Shown: positions 7,584-16,355 of the stretch, in pieces
Position numbering within the stretch: the first letter of the stretch is position 1
How the letters are laid out: each line of letters starts with the position of its first letter
Source: Zobellia alginiliquefaciens
GTDB lineage: Bacteria; Bacteroidota; Bacteroidia; Flavobacteriales; Flavobacteriaceae
NCBI RefSeq assembly: GCF_029323795.1
Contig: NZ_CP119758.1
Location: forward strand, 1,736,001-1,800,000
Reading direction: 5' to 3'
Length of the DNA stretch: 64,000 nt
Notes under the pieces: model-generated
Told to the model about the DNA's origin: nothing
The model's database searches: none
What the model saw: the letters and a program-made list of their open reading frames with translations, nothing else
Position numbers and translations under genes: made by a program

Positions 7584-10417
7584 GTTAAATTACGCTTTCG
7601 CTTAAAATATAAAATACCGTACACAATAGCCAACACCAAAAGTAACGCACCTAAATACCACCAATAATTGGTGTGGGTAACTGGAGAAACATCTCCAGAA
7701 ACCACAAAAGCCGACCAGTAATACGGGTGTCTCAACAAGTCATCATCCGTAGTTTTTAGGTATTTTAGTTTTGCATCCCGCAAAGCCAATGCTTTAGATT
7801 TACCTTTGCTAAGCCCTTCGTAAAAAAACTCCATTAATTTTACGCTGCTCTTATCGTTGATCTTCCACAATGTATTTACCAAAGATTTGGCCCCGGCATA
7901 GTAAAAGCCTTTAGACAAGCTCAACATACCCTGCCCTTTTTGAAGTTTTCCTATACCCGTTTGGCATGCGCTTAAGGTCACCAAATCGGCATTCAAGGAG
8001 ATATTATATAGGTCCTTTATATAGAGTACACTGTTCTCACTACTATCCTTTGGTTGGCTAAAAGCTAGATAGGAATAATCCGGATACGCATCATTAGCCG
8101 AGGCATGTGTAGCCAAATGGATGATATTAAATTTAGAGGTATACGACTTGAAATTCGCCAAGGTCGCCTCTTGGTCCAAGACCTTTTGCGTGTTAAAATA
8201 AGAACTAATTCCAAAAACCTCATCATCGTTATAAAGCAACTTCCCAAACTGTCTATTTTCTTGAACTACAACTTCCTCATCAAAATTTGGCGCGAAGGCC
8301 AAGACGTTGTTCTCTTTTCCCTTTTCTTTTTTTACGAGCTCCAAAAGGGATGTAATTGAATTACCATAGCTGATACTTTTTGTTTCCAAAAGGTACATAT
8401 CCTCTTTGCGTAAAAGGTCAAACGGTAAATAATGCAATTCGCCATCTGGAATGACAATAAGATGTTTAGAGTCAATCTCTTTTAATGGCTGCTTCAGTAT
8501 TTTTTCAAAGAGACGGTTGCCCAAAACGGCAATTTCTCCCCCATTGTTTATAGCAGGTTTAGAAAGCGCTCTATAAAAATCATTGATATCATTCTTATCG
8601 TCTTCAGAAAATGGTAGCTTTAAAAATTTCTGCTTTTCATTGTTCAATACAATGGCATACAGGTGGTGGTTGGCAAGAGTAAAGGAAACTATGGTGCTCC
8701 CATCTTTAAAAAGTGTATTCCGTATGGCTCCAAAATCTATTGATTTGCTGCCATATTTTAAATTGTGATATTCAGGATACTCCTGTTTTAGGGTATCCAA
8801 TAGACCATAATATGTTTGTTTTAAATCAAAAAGTTGATCTTCCCATGTGGCATTCTCCTCAGAACCATCAAAAATCTCTTTTTCAAAATGAGTGATTTCT
8901 GCTCGCAAACGCGCCTCCTTGTCCAATACTTCTTGCGGCACATTTCCGTATCTAGTGGCCTGTGCATCCCTAAGTGCTTCGAGCAAAACAAAATCTTTGT
9001 TTTTTTCTGCAATGTTCAACGCCAACTCTACTAAGTTGACAGAAGCGGTTACCTTGTAGTTTTCATATACTACATCTAACATCCTATGAAAAATAGGGTA
9101 GACCTCTTCGGCTAAATATTGCTTGTCCAGTTTACTATCAAACTCTAGTTTCAACTCATCAAAAGTGGAGAGTATGTCCGTGCTCGTAATTATCGCCTCT
9201 TCCTCGTAGGTTGCATCGTTCGTTTTGGCATACGCCGATTGTAAAAGCTGAAGTTTTATATCCAATAAATTCAACAATTGAAGTTTAGAGAATACTTCTC
9301 TAGGCTTGGGGTTTCCCCCTGATTCTAATGCAGTATCCCCTGCATTATAAAATGCTTTATGGATGATACTCAGACCTTCGTTAAAATTGCCTTGTTCCAA
9401 ATAAAGTTTTGCCATTTTCCCATAAACATGGGCTATATCCTGGTGAGGTCTATGTTGCCGGTATGTTTTAAAAGCGTGCAACGCCCGCTCGTAATAATCC
9501 TTTGCCTGCTGGTAATCTTTTTGCCCTAAGAAAGCATCGGCATAAAGCACAAATATCTCTTTGGAAAAAGGATTTTCTTGACCCCTAATTAGCTGGTTTT
9601 CGTTTAAGACCGTTACTACCTTATCATACCCCCCCTGCTTTAAGTAGTTTTTGGCCAACAAAATGTAGGTAGACAAAAAATTGTTCTTAAATCTGGGGTT
9701 ATTCACTTTCGCCTTATAAAATTCCAATGTTTCTTTTAGCAAATCATTGGCCCCATTAGTATTGCCCTGTTCCTCCAACACTTGTGAAAGCAATTTCTTG
9801 GTATTAAAACTAGTAGATTGCCAACCTTCAATACTATCCCTATAGGTAGCTAACAGGCTTAAATCTTGCTTATAATAAAACTCCGCCTGTTCATATTTAC
9901 CCGTATGTCTGTAAATAAGACCTAAGAAACTATAAATTGCGGAAATGGTATCTATTTCTAAGGCAGTGCGCTGTTCCTCCGGTATGGCTTTTAAAATGGA
10001 ATACAGTTCCAAAAAATAAGCCTTGGAGGTGCTATATTCCTTTAATTTGTAATGAAAATTTCCTTTATCAAAAAGAAGTCGGTTTTTGTAAGTTTCACTT
10101 ATCTCTATACCATTGGTACGAGCATCATTAACCAACAGATTCTCCATTCGTTGTAGGTTACGGCGGTATTGCCGCAAATCGTAAAAATTACTGTTCGCAT
10201 TGATCAAGTAACTTAAACTACCTAGAAGGTAGTCCATATTGTCTTGCTCATTAGCTAGTGTTATGGTTTTTTCATAATATACATAAGCACTGTCCTTATT
10301 TACGTAATGATATTCCAAAGCCTTGCTAAAAGCATCGTCCAGGTTTAACGTTCCTCCTTGGGACCAACCGCTGAGACAGACAAACAAAAAGCAAGCTATG
10401 TATAAAAGGTATTTCAT
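7580..10417 (-). CDS. TPR-CHAT protein (caspase-like), membrane-anchored
   Basis: ATG at 10417 starts a 945-residue protein with a signal peptide (YLLYIACFLFVCLSGWS). The frame can also be read from TTG at 10465, but that runs through a hairpin and lacks a signal start. Residues about 30-400 are tetratricopeptide repeats (YSFLGLIYRHTGKYEQAEFYY, YADAFLGQKDYQQAKDYYERAL), then a helical region, then a CHAT domain (about 590-895). The caspase-like dyad is visible: His about 771 in LATHASAND and Cys about 818 in SACQTG. A C-terminal membrane helix (about 918-938, then KRKRN) would leave the protease domain outside the cytoplasm. CHAT domains are cysteine proteases; substrate unknown. It faces the sigma and anti-sigma pair and converges with it. 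Confidence 0.9.
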   Translation of the reverse strand: MKYLLYIACFLFVCLSGWSQGGTLNLDDAFSKALEYHYVNKDSAYVYYEKTITLANEQDNMDYLLGSLSYLINANSNFYDLRQYRRNLQRMENLLVNDARTNGIEISETYKNRLLFDKGNFHYKLKEYSTSKAYFLELYSILKAIPEEQRTALEIDTISAIYSFLGLIYRHTGKYEQAEFYYKQDLSLLATYRDSIEGWQSTSFNTKKLLSQVLEEQGNTNGANDLLKETLEFYKAKVNNPRFKNNFLSTYILLAKNYLKQGGYDKVVTVLNENQLIRGQENPFSKEIFVLYADAFLGQKDYQQAKDYYERALHAFKTYRQHRPHQDIAHVYGKMAKLYLEQGNFNEGLSIIHKAFYNAGDTALESGGNPKPREVFSKLQLLNLLDIKLQLLQSAYAKTNDATYEEEAIITSTDILSTFDELKLEFDSKLDKQYLAEEVYPIFHRMLDVVYENYKVTASVNLVELALNIAEKNKDFVLLEALRDAQATRYGNVPQEVLDKEARLRAEITHFEKEIFDGSEENATWEDQLFDLKQTYYGLLDTLKQEYPEYHNLKYGSKSIDFGAIRNTLFKDGSTIVSFTLANHHLYAIVLNNEKQKFLKLPFSEDDKNDINDFYRALSKPAINNGGEIAVLGNRLFEKILKQPLKEIDSKHLIVIPDGELHYLPFDLLRKEDMYLLETKSISYGNSITSLLELVKKEKGKENNVLAFAPNFDEEVVVQENRQFGKLLYNDDEVFGISSYFNTQKVLDQEATLANFKSYTSKFNIIHLATHASANDAYPDYSYLAFSQPKDSSENSVLYIKDLYNISLNADLVTLSACQTGIGKLQKGQGMLSLSKGFYYAGAKSLVNTLWKINDKSSVKLMEFFYEGLSKGKSKALALRDAKLKYLKTTDDDLLRHPYYWSAFVVSGDVSPVTHTNYWWYLGALLLVLAIVYGILYFKRKRNLT

Positions 10418-10422
10418 ATGTA

Positions 10423-10454
10423 AAAGTCCTTTACGAATCTCCGTAAAGGACTTT
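10423..10454 (-). terminator. Hairpin between lipoprotein and CHAT genes (terminator or attenuator)
   Basis: A perfect 13-bp stem (10423..10435 with 10442..10454) encloses a 6-nt loop, followed on the minus strand by a short T run. It sits only 5 nt upstream of the CHAT start codon and its second arm contains the AAAGGA that would serve as ribosome binding site. It either ends the lipoprotein transcript or limits CHAT expression. Confidence 0.75.
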
Positions 10455-10476
10455 AATTTAATCAAAAAAATTTCAA

Positions 10477-11124
10477 CTAATCTTTATAGACCGGCACTTC
10501 TATTGTAACGGCCTCCCCAAATTCTTTGGTGCTCGGCATCTTTATGACCATTGTTGCATTGCCCTCAAAATTTCCTTCCATTGTAACAACCTTGTTGCCG
10601 GTTTTGGTAAGAGTTGCAGAACCACCTTTGGCTACCACTTTGTTCTTCTCATTAATTATAGTTATTTCAGCATCTTCCACATCAGCTGGCAACTCTATCC
10701 CTGAAAAATCCGAAATATTGATTTTAGGCACACAACCGGCCTGTGGATTATCAAAACAACCTCTTGGCGGCCTAGGCGGAAATTTTCCTCCCCTTGGCAT
10801 AACAATACTAACCAACCCTGATTTAAATGCGTTTAACCCAGCTTCCTCTTTTTGGGCTTTTTCCAACTGTGGAATTAAGCTTTTTCCCCTTTTACTTAGG
10901 TCTATTGCTTCTTTTAGCTCCGCAATTTCCTGTTTCATAACGGAAAGGCTGTGTATCGTTCCAAGTTTGTACAGTTCAATACCATTCAGGTATTTTGGCT
11001 CTTGAACCAAACGGTAACTAAAATTGTTCGCGGACAGTTCTTCTTCGGGCAGTTCTTGCTGCGAACATGAGACTAAACCCAACATAACGGACATAAGACA
11101 GACTAAATAATTCATTGCTTTCAT
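10477..11124 (-). CDS. Lipoprotein, hypothetical, upstream of CHAT
   Basis: The 215-residue protein has a lipoprotein signal (YLVCLMSVMLGLVSC, Cys about residue 21). An N-terminal helical part (SVMKQEIAELKEAIDLSKRG) is followed by a Pro/Gly-rich linker (GGKFPPRPPRGCFDNPQAG) and a C-terminal beta-rich domain (DVEDAEITIINEKNKVVAKG, then GNFEGNATMVIKM). No family recognised. Same strand as, and 60 bp upstream of, the CHAT gene, separated only by the hairpin at 10423..10454, so the two could be one regulated operon. It is a candidate partner or substrate of the CHAT protein by position only. Confidence 0.72.
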   Translation of the reverse strand: MKAMNYLVCLMSVMLGLVSCSQQELPEEELSANNFSYRLVQEPKYLNGIELYKLGTIHSLSVMKQEIAELKEAIDLSKRGKSLIPQLEKAQKEEAGLNAFKSGLVSIVMPRGGKFPPRPPRGCFDNPQAGCVPKINISDFSGIELPADVEDAEITIINEKNKVVAKGGSATLTKTGNKVVTMEGNFEGNATMVIKMPSTKEFGEAVTIEVPVYKD

Positions 11125-11316
11125 AATTTATGGTTTTCTATAGATGAGTACCCAAAACCTAAAAAGGTAAACATGGAAATTAATCAATTTGGCTAAAGAT
11201 GCCCATAATTCATATATGCAGCAATTGCTTATGTTTTATTGGTTAAATTTCTTGTATGTGTAGTACAATGCATAGTATAGATGGTTAGTAAAATCGGAAG
11301 AAAACCACAGGGCATA

Positions 11317-11350
11317 AAAAAAGACCGAAAAATACTTTTCGGTCTTTTTT
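11317..11350 (-). terminator. Terminator left at the end of a degraded gene
   Basis: A perfect 15-bp stem (11317..11331 with 11336..11350) encloses a 4-nt loop, with A/T runs on both sides so that it could act in both directions. On the minus strand it begins exactly at the stop codon (11349..11351) of the degraded gene. No intact gene otherwise uses it. Confidence 0.85.
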
Positions 11351-11577
11351 ATAAGTAATATGATACCGCCAAACCGTACGGTCCTTCTAATGTATCAAAA
11401 TCGATTAATACCAGAAAGGGTGCTGATTCAGGTAGTTCCCCCGAAACCTATAATCGGCAATCACCTTTCCAACAAGTTGAATAGGAGATCCCAAAATGGC
11501 TTCATCAGACGGACTATACACGTTCTATTTCATAACATGTTGCCTAGAACCGTACCTTTTTGGATTGGCAGTTTCAT
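11349..11577 (-). pseudogene. Degraded small gene, family unknown
   Basis: Reading the minus strand from ATG 11577 gives MKLPIQKGTVLGNML and then a stop. Shifting frame gives NVYSPSDEAILGSPIQLVGK and VIADYRF. Shifting again gives SGELPESAPFLVLIDFDTLE and GPYGLAVSYYL, then TAA at 11351, directly abutting a strong terminator. Three protein-like stretches in order over about 75 residues, ending at a terminator, suggest a recently broken gene with an early nonsense or frameshift lesion and a second frameshift near 11430. The family is not recognised. Confidence 0.5.
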
Positions 11578-11845
11578 AAAATTGTAAGATGGTTCCCCAT
11601 ATGCAGATTGTGTCTAGTTATTGGTTTGGTATTTTTGATGTGTATTTCTTGCTGGCGCTATGTGATATTCGTTATTGGTAATTACCAATCGGGGGGTGGT
11701 AAAAATAAGCATTTTCTTAAGACCGTACACCATTAGACACGATAATTATTAGACCTAACTCCATCATTCGTAGAATATTACAAATGACACATGAGTACAT
11801 TAAAATCAGGACAAAACAGCGGTCCAAATGTAAGTTTAATCTTTT

Positions 11846-12412
11846 CTATTTGTACGCCCTAAAATGTTGGTTTATATGCACCATAATACCGTCATAATTT
11901 TTAAAAGACATATTTAGGCTTCCACTTATCGCTTTAGGATTAATAGTGGTAATATGTACGGCTCCCTTATAACTGAAATAAGGTTTTTCGTCCAAATCCG
12001 TAACATTAATAAAACCGAACACTCCATCAAACCCTCTTAAAAGGCTATTGAAATTCCCTGTAATCTCGTGCCTTCCTAATAACGCATTGATATCTTGTGT
12101 AGGCTTGGAAATATATATTTCAAAAAGCTGCTCTCCCTTAATCATATTAGGGTCCGCTTTTACCTTAATATTTGTAAAAGTCACCCCTTTTCTGGTTTCC
12201 TTAGTACTTAATTCAAAGACTAAGGACTCTTCTAAAATTCTAGTTACACTATCCTTTATAGCCGAACTATGCACAGAATGTGTATTCTCCAAGGCAAAAG
12301 ACGATGACAACTTATGGCTCACCCCAGAATTACTAAAAAAGAAAACCGCGAGTACCAACCAAAAACTAGCTTTGGTTCCATTAATAAAAAACTGAAATAG
12401 TAGACTATACAT
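11846..12412 (-). CDS. Secreted protein, hypothetical
   Basis: The 188-residue protein has a hydrophobic segment near the N-terminus (FWLVLAVFFFSNSGVS, about residues 17-32) that may be a signal peptide or anchor. The remainder looks beta-rich (VFELSTKETRKGVTFTNIKV, GEQLFEIYISKP, ITGNFNSLLRGFDGVFGFINV). No family recognised. It follows a small secreted protein gene by 8 bp on the same strand, so both form an operon that diverges from the LytTR two-component pair. Confidence 0.68.
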   Translation of the reverse strand: MYSLLFQFFINGTKASFWLVLAVFFFSNSGVSHKLSSSFALENTHSVHSSAIKDSVTRILEESLVFELSTKETRKGVTFTNIKVKADPNMIKGEQLFEIYISKPTQDINALLGRHEITGNFNSLLRGFDGVFGFINVTDLDEKPYFSYKGAVHITTINPKAISGSLNMSFKNYDGIMVHINQHFRAYK

Positions 12413-12420
12413 AGTATTTA

Positions 12421-12591
12421 CTATTTTTTAGAAGTCTGTATGGATTTTTCTTGAGCGATTAGTGTGTTGTCAACAAACTGCTCTCCAATGACCAAATCGC
12501 TATCCGATTTAGTTATCTCATTTGTATCCGTCAAAGCTGCCACTACTAATGTAATGACAAGTAATGCGAACATGAACATACATTTTTTCAT
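12421..12591 (-). CDS. Small secreted or membrane peptide
   Basis: ATG at 12591 gives 56 residues starting MKKCMFMFALLVITLVVAA, a signal-peptide or membrane segment, followed by a short acidic, hydrophilic tail (DTNEITKSDSDLVIGEQFVD). The longer start at 12615 puts charged and hydrophobic residues before the signal and is less likely. It precedes the gene ending at 11846 by 8 bp. Small size and divergence from a LytTR sensor system make a secreted cue possible, but that is only inference. Confidence 0.55.
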   Translation of the reverse strand: MKKCMFMFALLVITLVVAALTDTNEITKSDSDLVIGEQFVDNTLIAQEKSIQTSKK

Positions 12592-12950
12592 TGCTATTGT
12601 TATTAGTTTTACCATTTAAGCATTTGCTACATAAACCTGGGGAAACATTAATAACCGTCAATACTCTCAGGGCTAAAGTAGTATTGAACACCCGCCAGTA
12701 ATAACTCTTATGTATAAATGGTATATTTTTCTGTATAAATGGTAAATGCCTTATTTTAACAGTGTTCATAGGGATTCGGAAGCATATTTACTCGCAAATA
12801 GTACCCAGAACATCTATTAAGACACGTTCATGACCAATTTTGTCACTTTTTATACCAAACACACTTTAATTATCCCCATCGGTACATCTTTATTATCATA
12901 AAACATGTCATACAGTTAAATTTGTTTACTTTACCTTAAAGTATAATTCT
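12592..12950. other. Divergent promoter region of the LytTR system and small secreted genes
   Basis: About 360 bp between divergently transcribed units. A near-consensus -7 element (tttactttac near 12926) lies upstream of the response regulator. A short direct repeat, tgtataaatggta, occurs at about 12711 and 12734 (23 bp apart), a possible regulator binding pair. No gene seen. Confidence 0.45.
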
Positions 12951-13685
12951 ATGATTGAAGCCGTAATCGTTGATGATGAAATAAAGGCACTCCAGAGCCT
13001 TTCTTGGGAACTAACCAATTTTAGCGATGAAATAAAGGTAGAAGCGTCTTTTACCGACCCCTTTGAGGCATTGACCTACTTAGATAAAAATACACCGGAC
13101 TGCCTTTTCTTGGATATTGAAATGCCTACGATGGACGGTTTTCAATTCATTCAAAAATTGACCAATAAAAACTTTCCCGTGGTCATCACTACCGCCTATA
13201 ACCAATATGCTATAAAGGCTTTAAAGAACGAGGCCATAGATTATCTTCTTAAACCTATTGATACGGACGATTTAAAAGATACGATTGCCAAAATCAGAAA
13301 ACACAACGCTAAAAACTTCACCGCAGATAGATTGGAAAGGTTATTACTGAACTTTAACTCCAATGCTAAACATAAAAAAATAACTTTCAACACAGATGGG
13401 AAGTTAGTTTTTCTAGATAGCGATGAAATTCTTTATGCGGAGTCTGACGGAAACTACAGCACCATATTTTTAGCGGATGGACACAAAATTGTCCTTACTA
13501 AAAAATTGAAAGAAGTAAATGAACTTTTGCCTGCCGATTCTTTTTTTAGAATCCATAATTCATTCATTATCAACCTTACCAAAATAAAAGAGTTTTTGAA
13601 AACCGATGGATATGTTATTTTGGAATCCAACCATAAGATTCCCGTTTCCAGACAAAAGAAATCAGATTTTTTGGATATGCTCTAA
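12951..13685 (+). CDS. LytTR-family response regulator
   Basis: The 244-residue protein has a receiver domain (acidic pair Asp8-Asp9, phosphoacceptor Asp55 in LFLDIEMP, Lys101 in LLKPID). A C-terminal LytTR DNA-binding domain follows (about residues 142-240: SDEILYAESDGNYSTIFLAD, FFRIHNSFIINLTKI, IPVSRQKK). Activated by phosphorylation from the adjacent kinase, whose gene starts 8 bp downstream. The order regulator then kinase in one operon is usual for Bacteroidota LytTR systems. Target genes unknown; the divergent small secreted genes are the obvious first candidates. Confidence 0.95.
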   Translation: MIEAVIVDDEIKALQSLSWELTNFSDEIKVEASFTDPFEALTYLDKNTPDCLFLDIEMPTMDGFQFIQKLTNKNFPVVITTAYNQYAIKALKNEAIDYLLKPIDTDDLKDTIAKIRKHNAKNFTADRLERLLLNFNSNAKHKKITFNTDGKLVFLDSDEILYAESDGNYSTIFLADGHKIVLTKKLKEVNELLPADSFFRIHNSFIINLTKIKEFLKTDGYVILESNHKIPVSRQKKSDFLDML

Positions 13686-13693
13686 AATGTTTA

Positions 13694-15676
13694 ATGCGTT
13701 CGCAAATACAAAATAAAAAAATATCTAGCTCCAGATGCCTTTATCATTTGGCAAAACTATATATACTTCTATTTGGTCTGCTCTACGCAAGTATTTGCAA
13801 TAGCCAGCATATACCGGAAACATTCAAAAAAACTGTAGACAGTCTAATCACCGAGGCTCCGAAAAAGTTTTTGGACATCCATTCGGTAATGAAAAAATAT
13901 AAGACGGATACGCTACTTATGCGCTATTTCTCTACAGTTTCGTTAGATAAAAACTATACTTCAGGCCAAATTTATTCTTATAATGAACTGGGAAGGGCCT
14001 ACCGAAATAAATCCCAATACGTACATGCGGTTGAATTTCACAAAAAAGCATTGCATATTGCCAATGAGGTAAACGACATTGAATTTAAAGTGGCCAGCTT
14101 AAATGATTTGGGTGTAGTTTTCCGCAGAACATCTTCTATACGTACTGCTATGGATTACAACCAACAGGCCATAGAACTGGCGGAAACGGTAGACAAAGAA
14201 GACCGCTCCAAAAACCTTCAAAAAAGTATAAACGTTTCGTTAAATTCTATTGGTAATCTTTACAGTAAGCTTAACCAATATGGTCAGGCCATAGATTATT
14301 TTAAAAGGTCCTTGGTCCTAGAAACTGAATTGGGCAATACCTTAGGTATGGCCATTAATTACGGTAATATTGGCAACTGCCTTGAAGCAATGGGCCAGTT
14401 AGACGAAGCCCTGGAAAATTACCGTACCTCCCTTGCCTATAATGAAGAAATCAATAGCGATATGGGCCGTGTTATATGCAAAACGAACATAGCCAAGGTA
14501 TACTTAAAAAAAGGACTTATAAAAGAAGCAACAAAACTTCTAAAACCTATTTTACCTATTGCCGAAAATATAGGCGATGGCTTTCTTATTTCACCCATTT
14601 ATATAAACCTTGGTTGGGGGGAGATGGAAACTGGGGATTACGTAAATGCTGAAAAAAACATGATGGAAGGTCTGCGCGTGGCAGAAAAATTCAACCTAAG
14701 AAATGAATCCGCAAGAGCAAGCCACTTATTGACCAAACTTTTTCAGAAAACCGGTGATTACAAAAAGGCACTTACCTATAATTTAAAAGCAACAGAGCTT
14801 GATGAAGAAATCGTAAACGAAAATACCGTTCGATACGTAAACGATATCATATTTAGATATGACTCGGAGAAAAAGAACAACGAAATTCAGATTTTGGCCC
14901 AAGAGAAAGAAAGGGTTCAAATGGAACTGCGCGCCACCCACACCACTCTTCTTATCGGTAGTATAGCTCTCGCTTTGCTAGCTGGTATCTTTTATATTCT
15001 ATACAGGCAGTATCAACTTAAAAACGAAAAAAAAGTACTGACTCTAGAGCAAAGTATGCTTCGTAGTCAAATGAATCCCCACTTTCTGTTCAATTCACTG
15101 AATTCCATAAAACTATACATCATAAATAATGAACAAAAAAATGCCGTTCATTACTTGAACAAGTTCGCAAAACTAGTTCGTAAAATTCTTGAAGCATCAT
15201 CCATGCGTGAAATTCCCTTGGCGGAGGAGTTGGAAACCGTAGAACTCTATATGAACATAGAAAACATTCGGTTTTCAAATGAAATAGATTTTAAAGTTCG
15301 TGTAGACGAGGATATTGACACGCATACGGTTAAAATACCCTCGCTAATCCTACAACCATTTTTGGAAAATGCAATCTGGCATGGTCTTTCCCCAAAAACT
15401 GGTGAAAAAATAATTGACATTCATATATCAAAAGACAAACAAGATTTTATACACATTGCCATTTCCGATAACGGAGTAGGAAGAGTAGAAGCAGAGAAAA
15501 TAAAACAGAATAAAGTATTAAAACGAAAATCGGTTGGAATTGAAATTACCAAAGAACGGCTCGCAAACTTCTCAAAAGACCTGCAGAATTCTTTTGATGT
15601 AGAAATTGTGGACCTATATGACGAAAACCATAAATCTTTAGGAACACGGGTCATACTTCACATTCCTACGATTTAG
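13694..15676 (+). CDS. TPR-containing sensor histidine kinase (LytS/YehU type)
   Basis: The 660-residue protein has an N-terminal signal or membrane segment (LYILLFGLLYASICNS), a long periplasmic TPR array (about 90-375: NELGRAYRNKSQYVHAVEFH, NSIGNLYSKLNQYGQAIDYF and more), one membrane helix (about 417-438) and a cytoplasmic His_kinase domain. The phosphorylated His is about 463 in MNPHFLFNSLNS, and an ATP-binding domain follows (PSLILQPFLENAIWHGL, ISDNGVG). The TPRs probably sense a protein or peptide outside the membrane. It overlaps by 11 bp the convergent DUF3109 gene. Partner of the LytTR regulator. Confidence 0.95.
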   Translation: MRSQIQNKKISSSRCLYHLAKLYILLFGLLYASICNSQHIPETFKKTVDSLITEAPKKFLDIHSVMKKYKTDTLLMRYFSTVSLDKNYTSGQIYSYNELGRAYRNKSQYVHAVEFHKKALHIANEVNDIEFKVASLNDLGVVFRRTSSIRTAMDYNQQAIELAETVDKEDRSKNLQKSINVSLNSIGNLYSKLNQYGQAIDYFKRSLVLETELGNTLGMAINYGNIGNCLEAMGQLDEALENYRTSLAYNEEINSDMGRVICKTNIAKVYLKKGLIKEATKLLKPILPIAENIGDGFLISPIYINLGWGEMETGDYVNAEKNMMEGLRVAEKFNLRNESARASHLLTKLFQKTGDYKKALTYNLKATELDEEIVNENTVRYVNDIIFRYDSEKKNNEIQILAQEKERVQMELRATHTTLLIGSIALALLAGIFYILYRQYQLKNEKKVLTLEQSMLRSQMNPHFLFNSLNSIKLYIINNEQKNAVHYLNKFAKLVRKILEASSMREIPLAEELETVELYMNIENIRFSNEIDFKVRVDEDIDTHTVKIPSLILQPFLENAIWHGLSPKTGEKIIDIHISKDKQDFIHIAISDNGVGRVEAEKIKQNKVLKRKSVGIEITKERLANFSKDLQNSFDVEIVDLYDENHKSLGTRVILHIPTI

Positions 15677-16238
15677 AATGCTCTATAGCAATCTGCTCCA
15701 GTTCTTGGTACCAGGCTTCGCCAAATTTTCTGATAAGTGCCTCCTTTACAAATTTATAAATAGGCACTTTAAGCTCGTCCCCTAAAGCACAGGCAGCATC
15801 ACAGATATTCCATTTATGATAATTTACCGCGGTAAGCTCTGTATACTCTCGTATACGTACAGGGTACAAATGACATGATACAGGTTTCTTCCAATTTACT
15901 TCGCCCTGATTATAAGCCTCTTCAATTCCACATTTGGCAGTTCCATTGTCCGCGAATACCACATAGGCACACTCACTATCGTTTACCAAAGGAGTTTCCC
16001 ACTCGCCGTCATCTCCCTTTACAAAGGCACCTTGCTCCTCTATCGCCTCAATTCCCTCTTTTCTAAGAAAGGGTTTTACCTTACTATAGATATCTACAAG
16101 AATTTCAGTCTCTTCATCCTCTAAAGGAGCGCCTGCATTACCGTCTACACAACACTGACCCTTACAGGCCGAAATATTACAGACAAAATCGTTCTCAATA
16201 ATTTCTTCTGATACTATTGTTTTCCCCAATTGAAACAT
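15666..16238 (-). CDS. DUF3109 family protein
   Basis: The 190-residue protein matches the DUF3109 family: CNISACKGQCCVDGNAGAPL near residues 20-40, ECAYVVFADNGTAKCGIEEA, KKPVSCHLYPVRI and a late CDAAC. The many conserved Cys suggest a metal or Fe-S centre, as in the related YkgJ-type family; function not established. A consensus -7 element is at 16258..16265 (minus strand), so it has its own promoter. It converges with the kinase gene. Confidence 0.9.
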   Translation of the reverse strand: MFQLGKTIVSEEIIENDFVCNISACKGQCCVDGNAGAPLEDEETEILVDIYSKVKPFLRKEGIEAIEEQGAFVKGDDGEWETPLVNDSECAYVVFADNGTAKCGIEEAYNQGEVNWKKPVSCHLYPVRIREYTELTAVNYHKWNICDAACALGDELKVPIYKFVKEALIRKFGEAWYQELEQIAIEHSKS

Positions 16239-16257
16239 ACCCCAGTTTTAGATAGGG

Positions 16258-16265
16258 CAAAGATA
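16258..16265 (-). promoter_or_regulatory. -7 promoter element for the DUF3109 gene
   Basis: TATCTTTG on the minus strand matches the Bacteroidota consensus TAnnTTTG and lies about 20 bp before the start codon. No clear -33 element was seen. Confidence 0.55.
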
Positions 16266-16331
16266 CTTTTTAAAAGGATTATTAACAGTAATTTATTCTA
16301 TATCTATGCTTTAAATCGGTTTAATAAAATG

Positions 16332-16339
16332 TAATTTTG
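16332..16339 (+). promoter_or_regulatory. -7 promoter element for the MarC gene
   Basis: TAATTTTG matches TAnnTTTG and lies 16 bp before the ATG at 16356. With the element at 16258..16265 it makes a compact divergent promoter region. Confidence 0.5.
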
Positions 16340-16355
16340 CGAAAAATTTTAAGGT

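Noticed and set aside
11360-11587. 75-codon plus-strand frame
   Set aside because: It is the shadow of the degraded minus-strand gene that fits a terminator.
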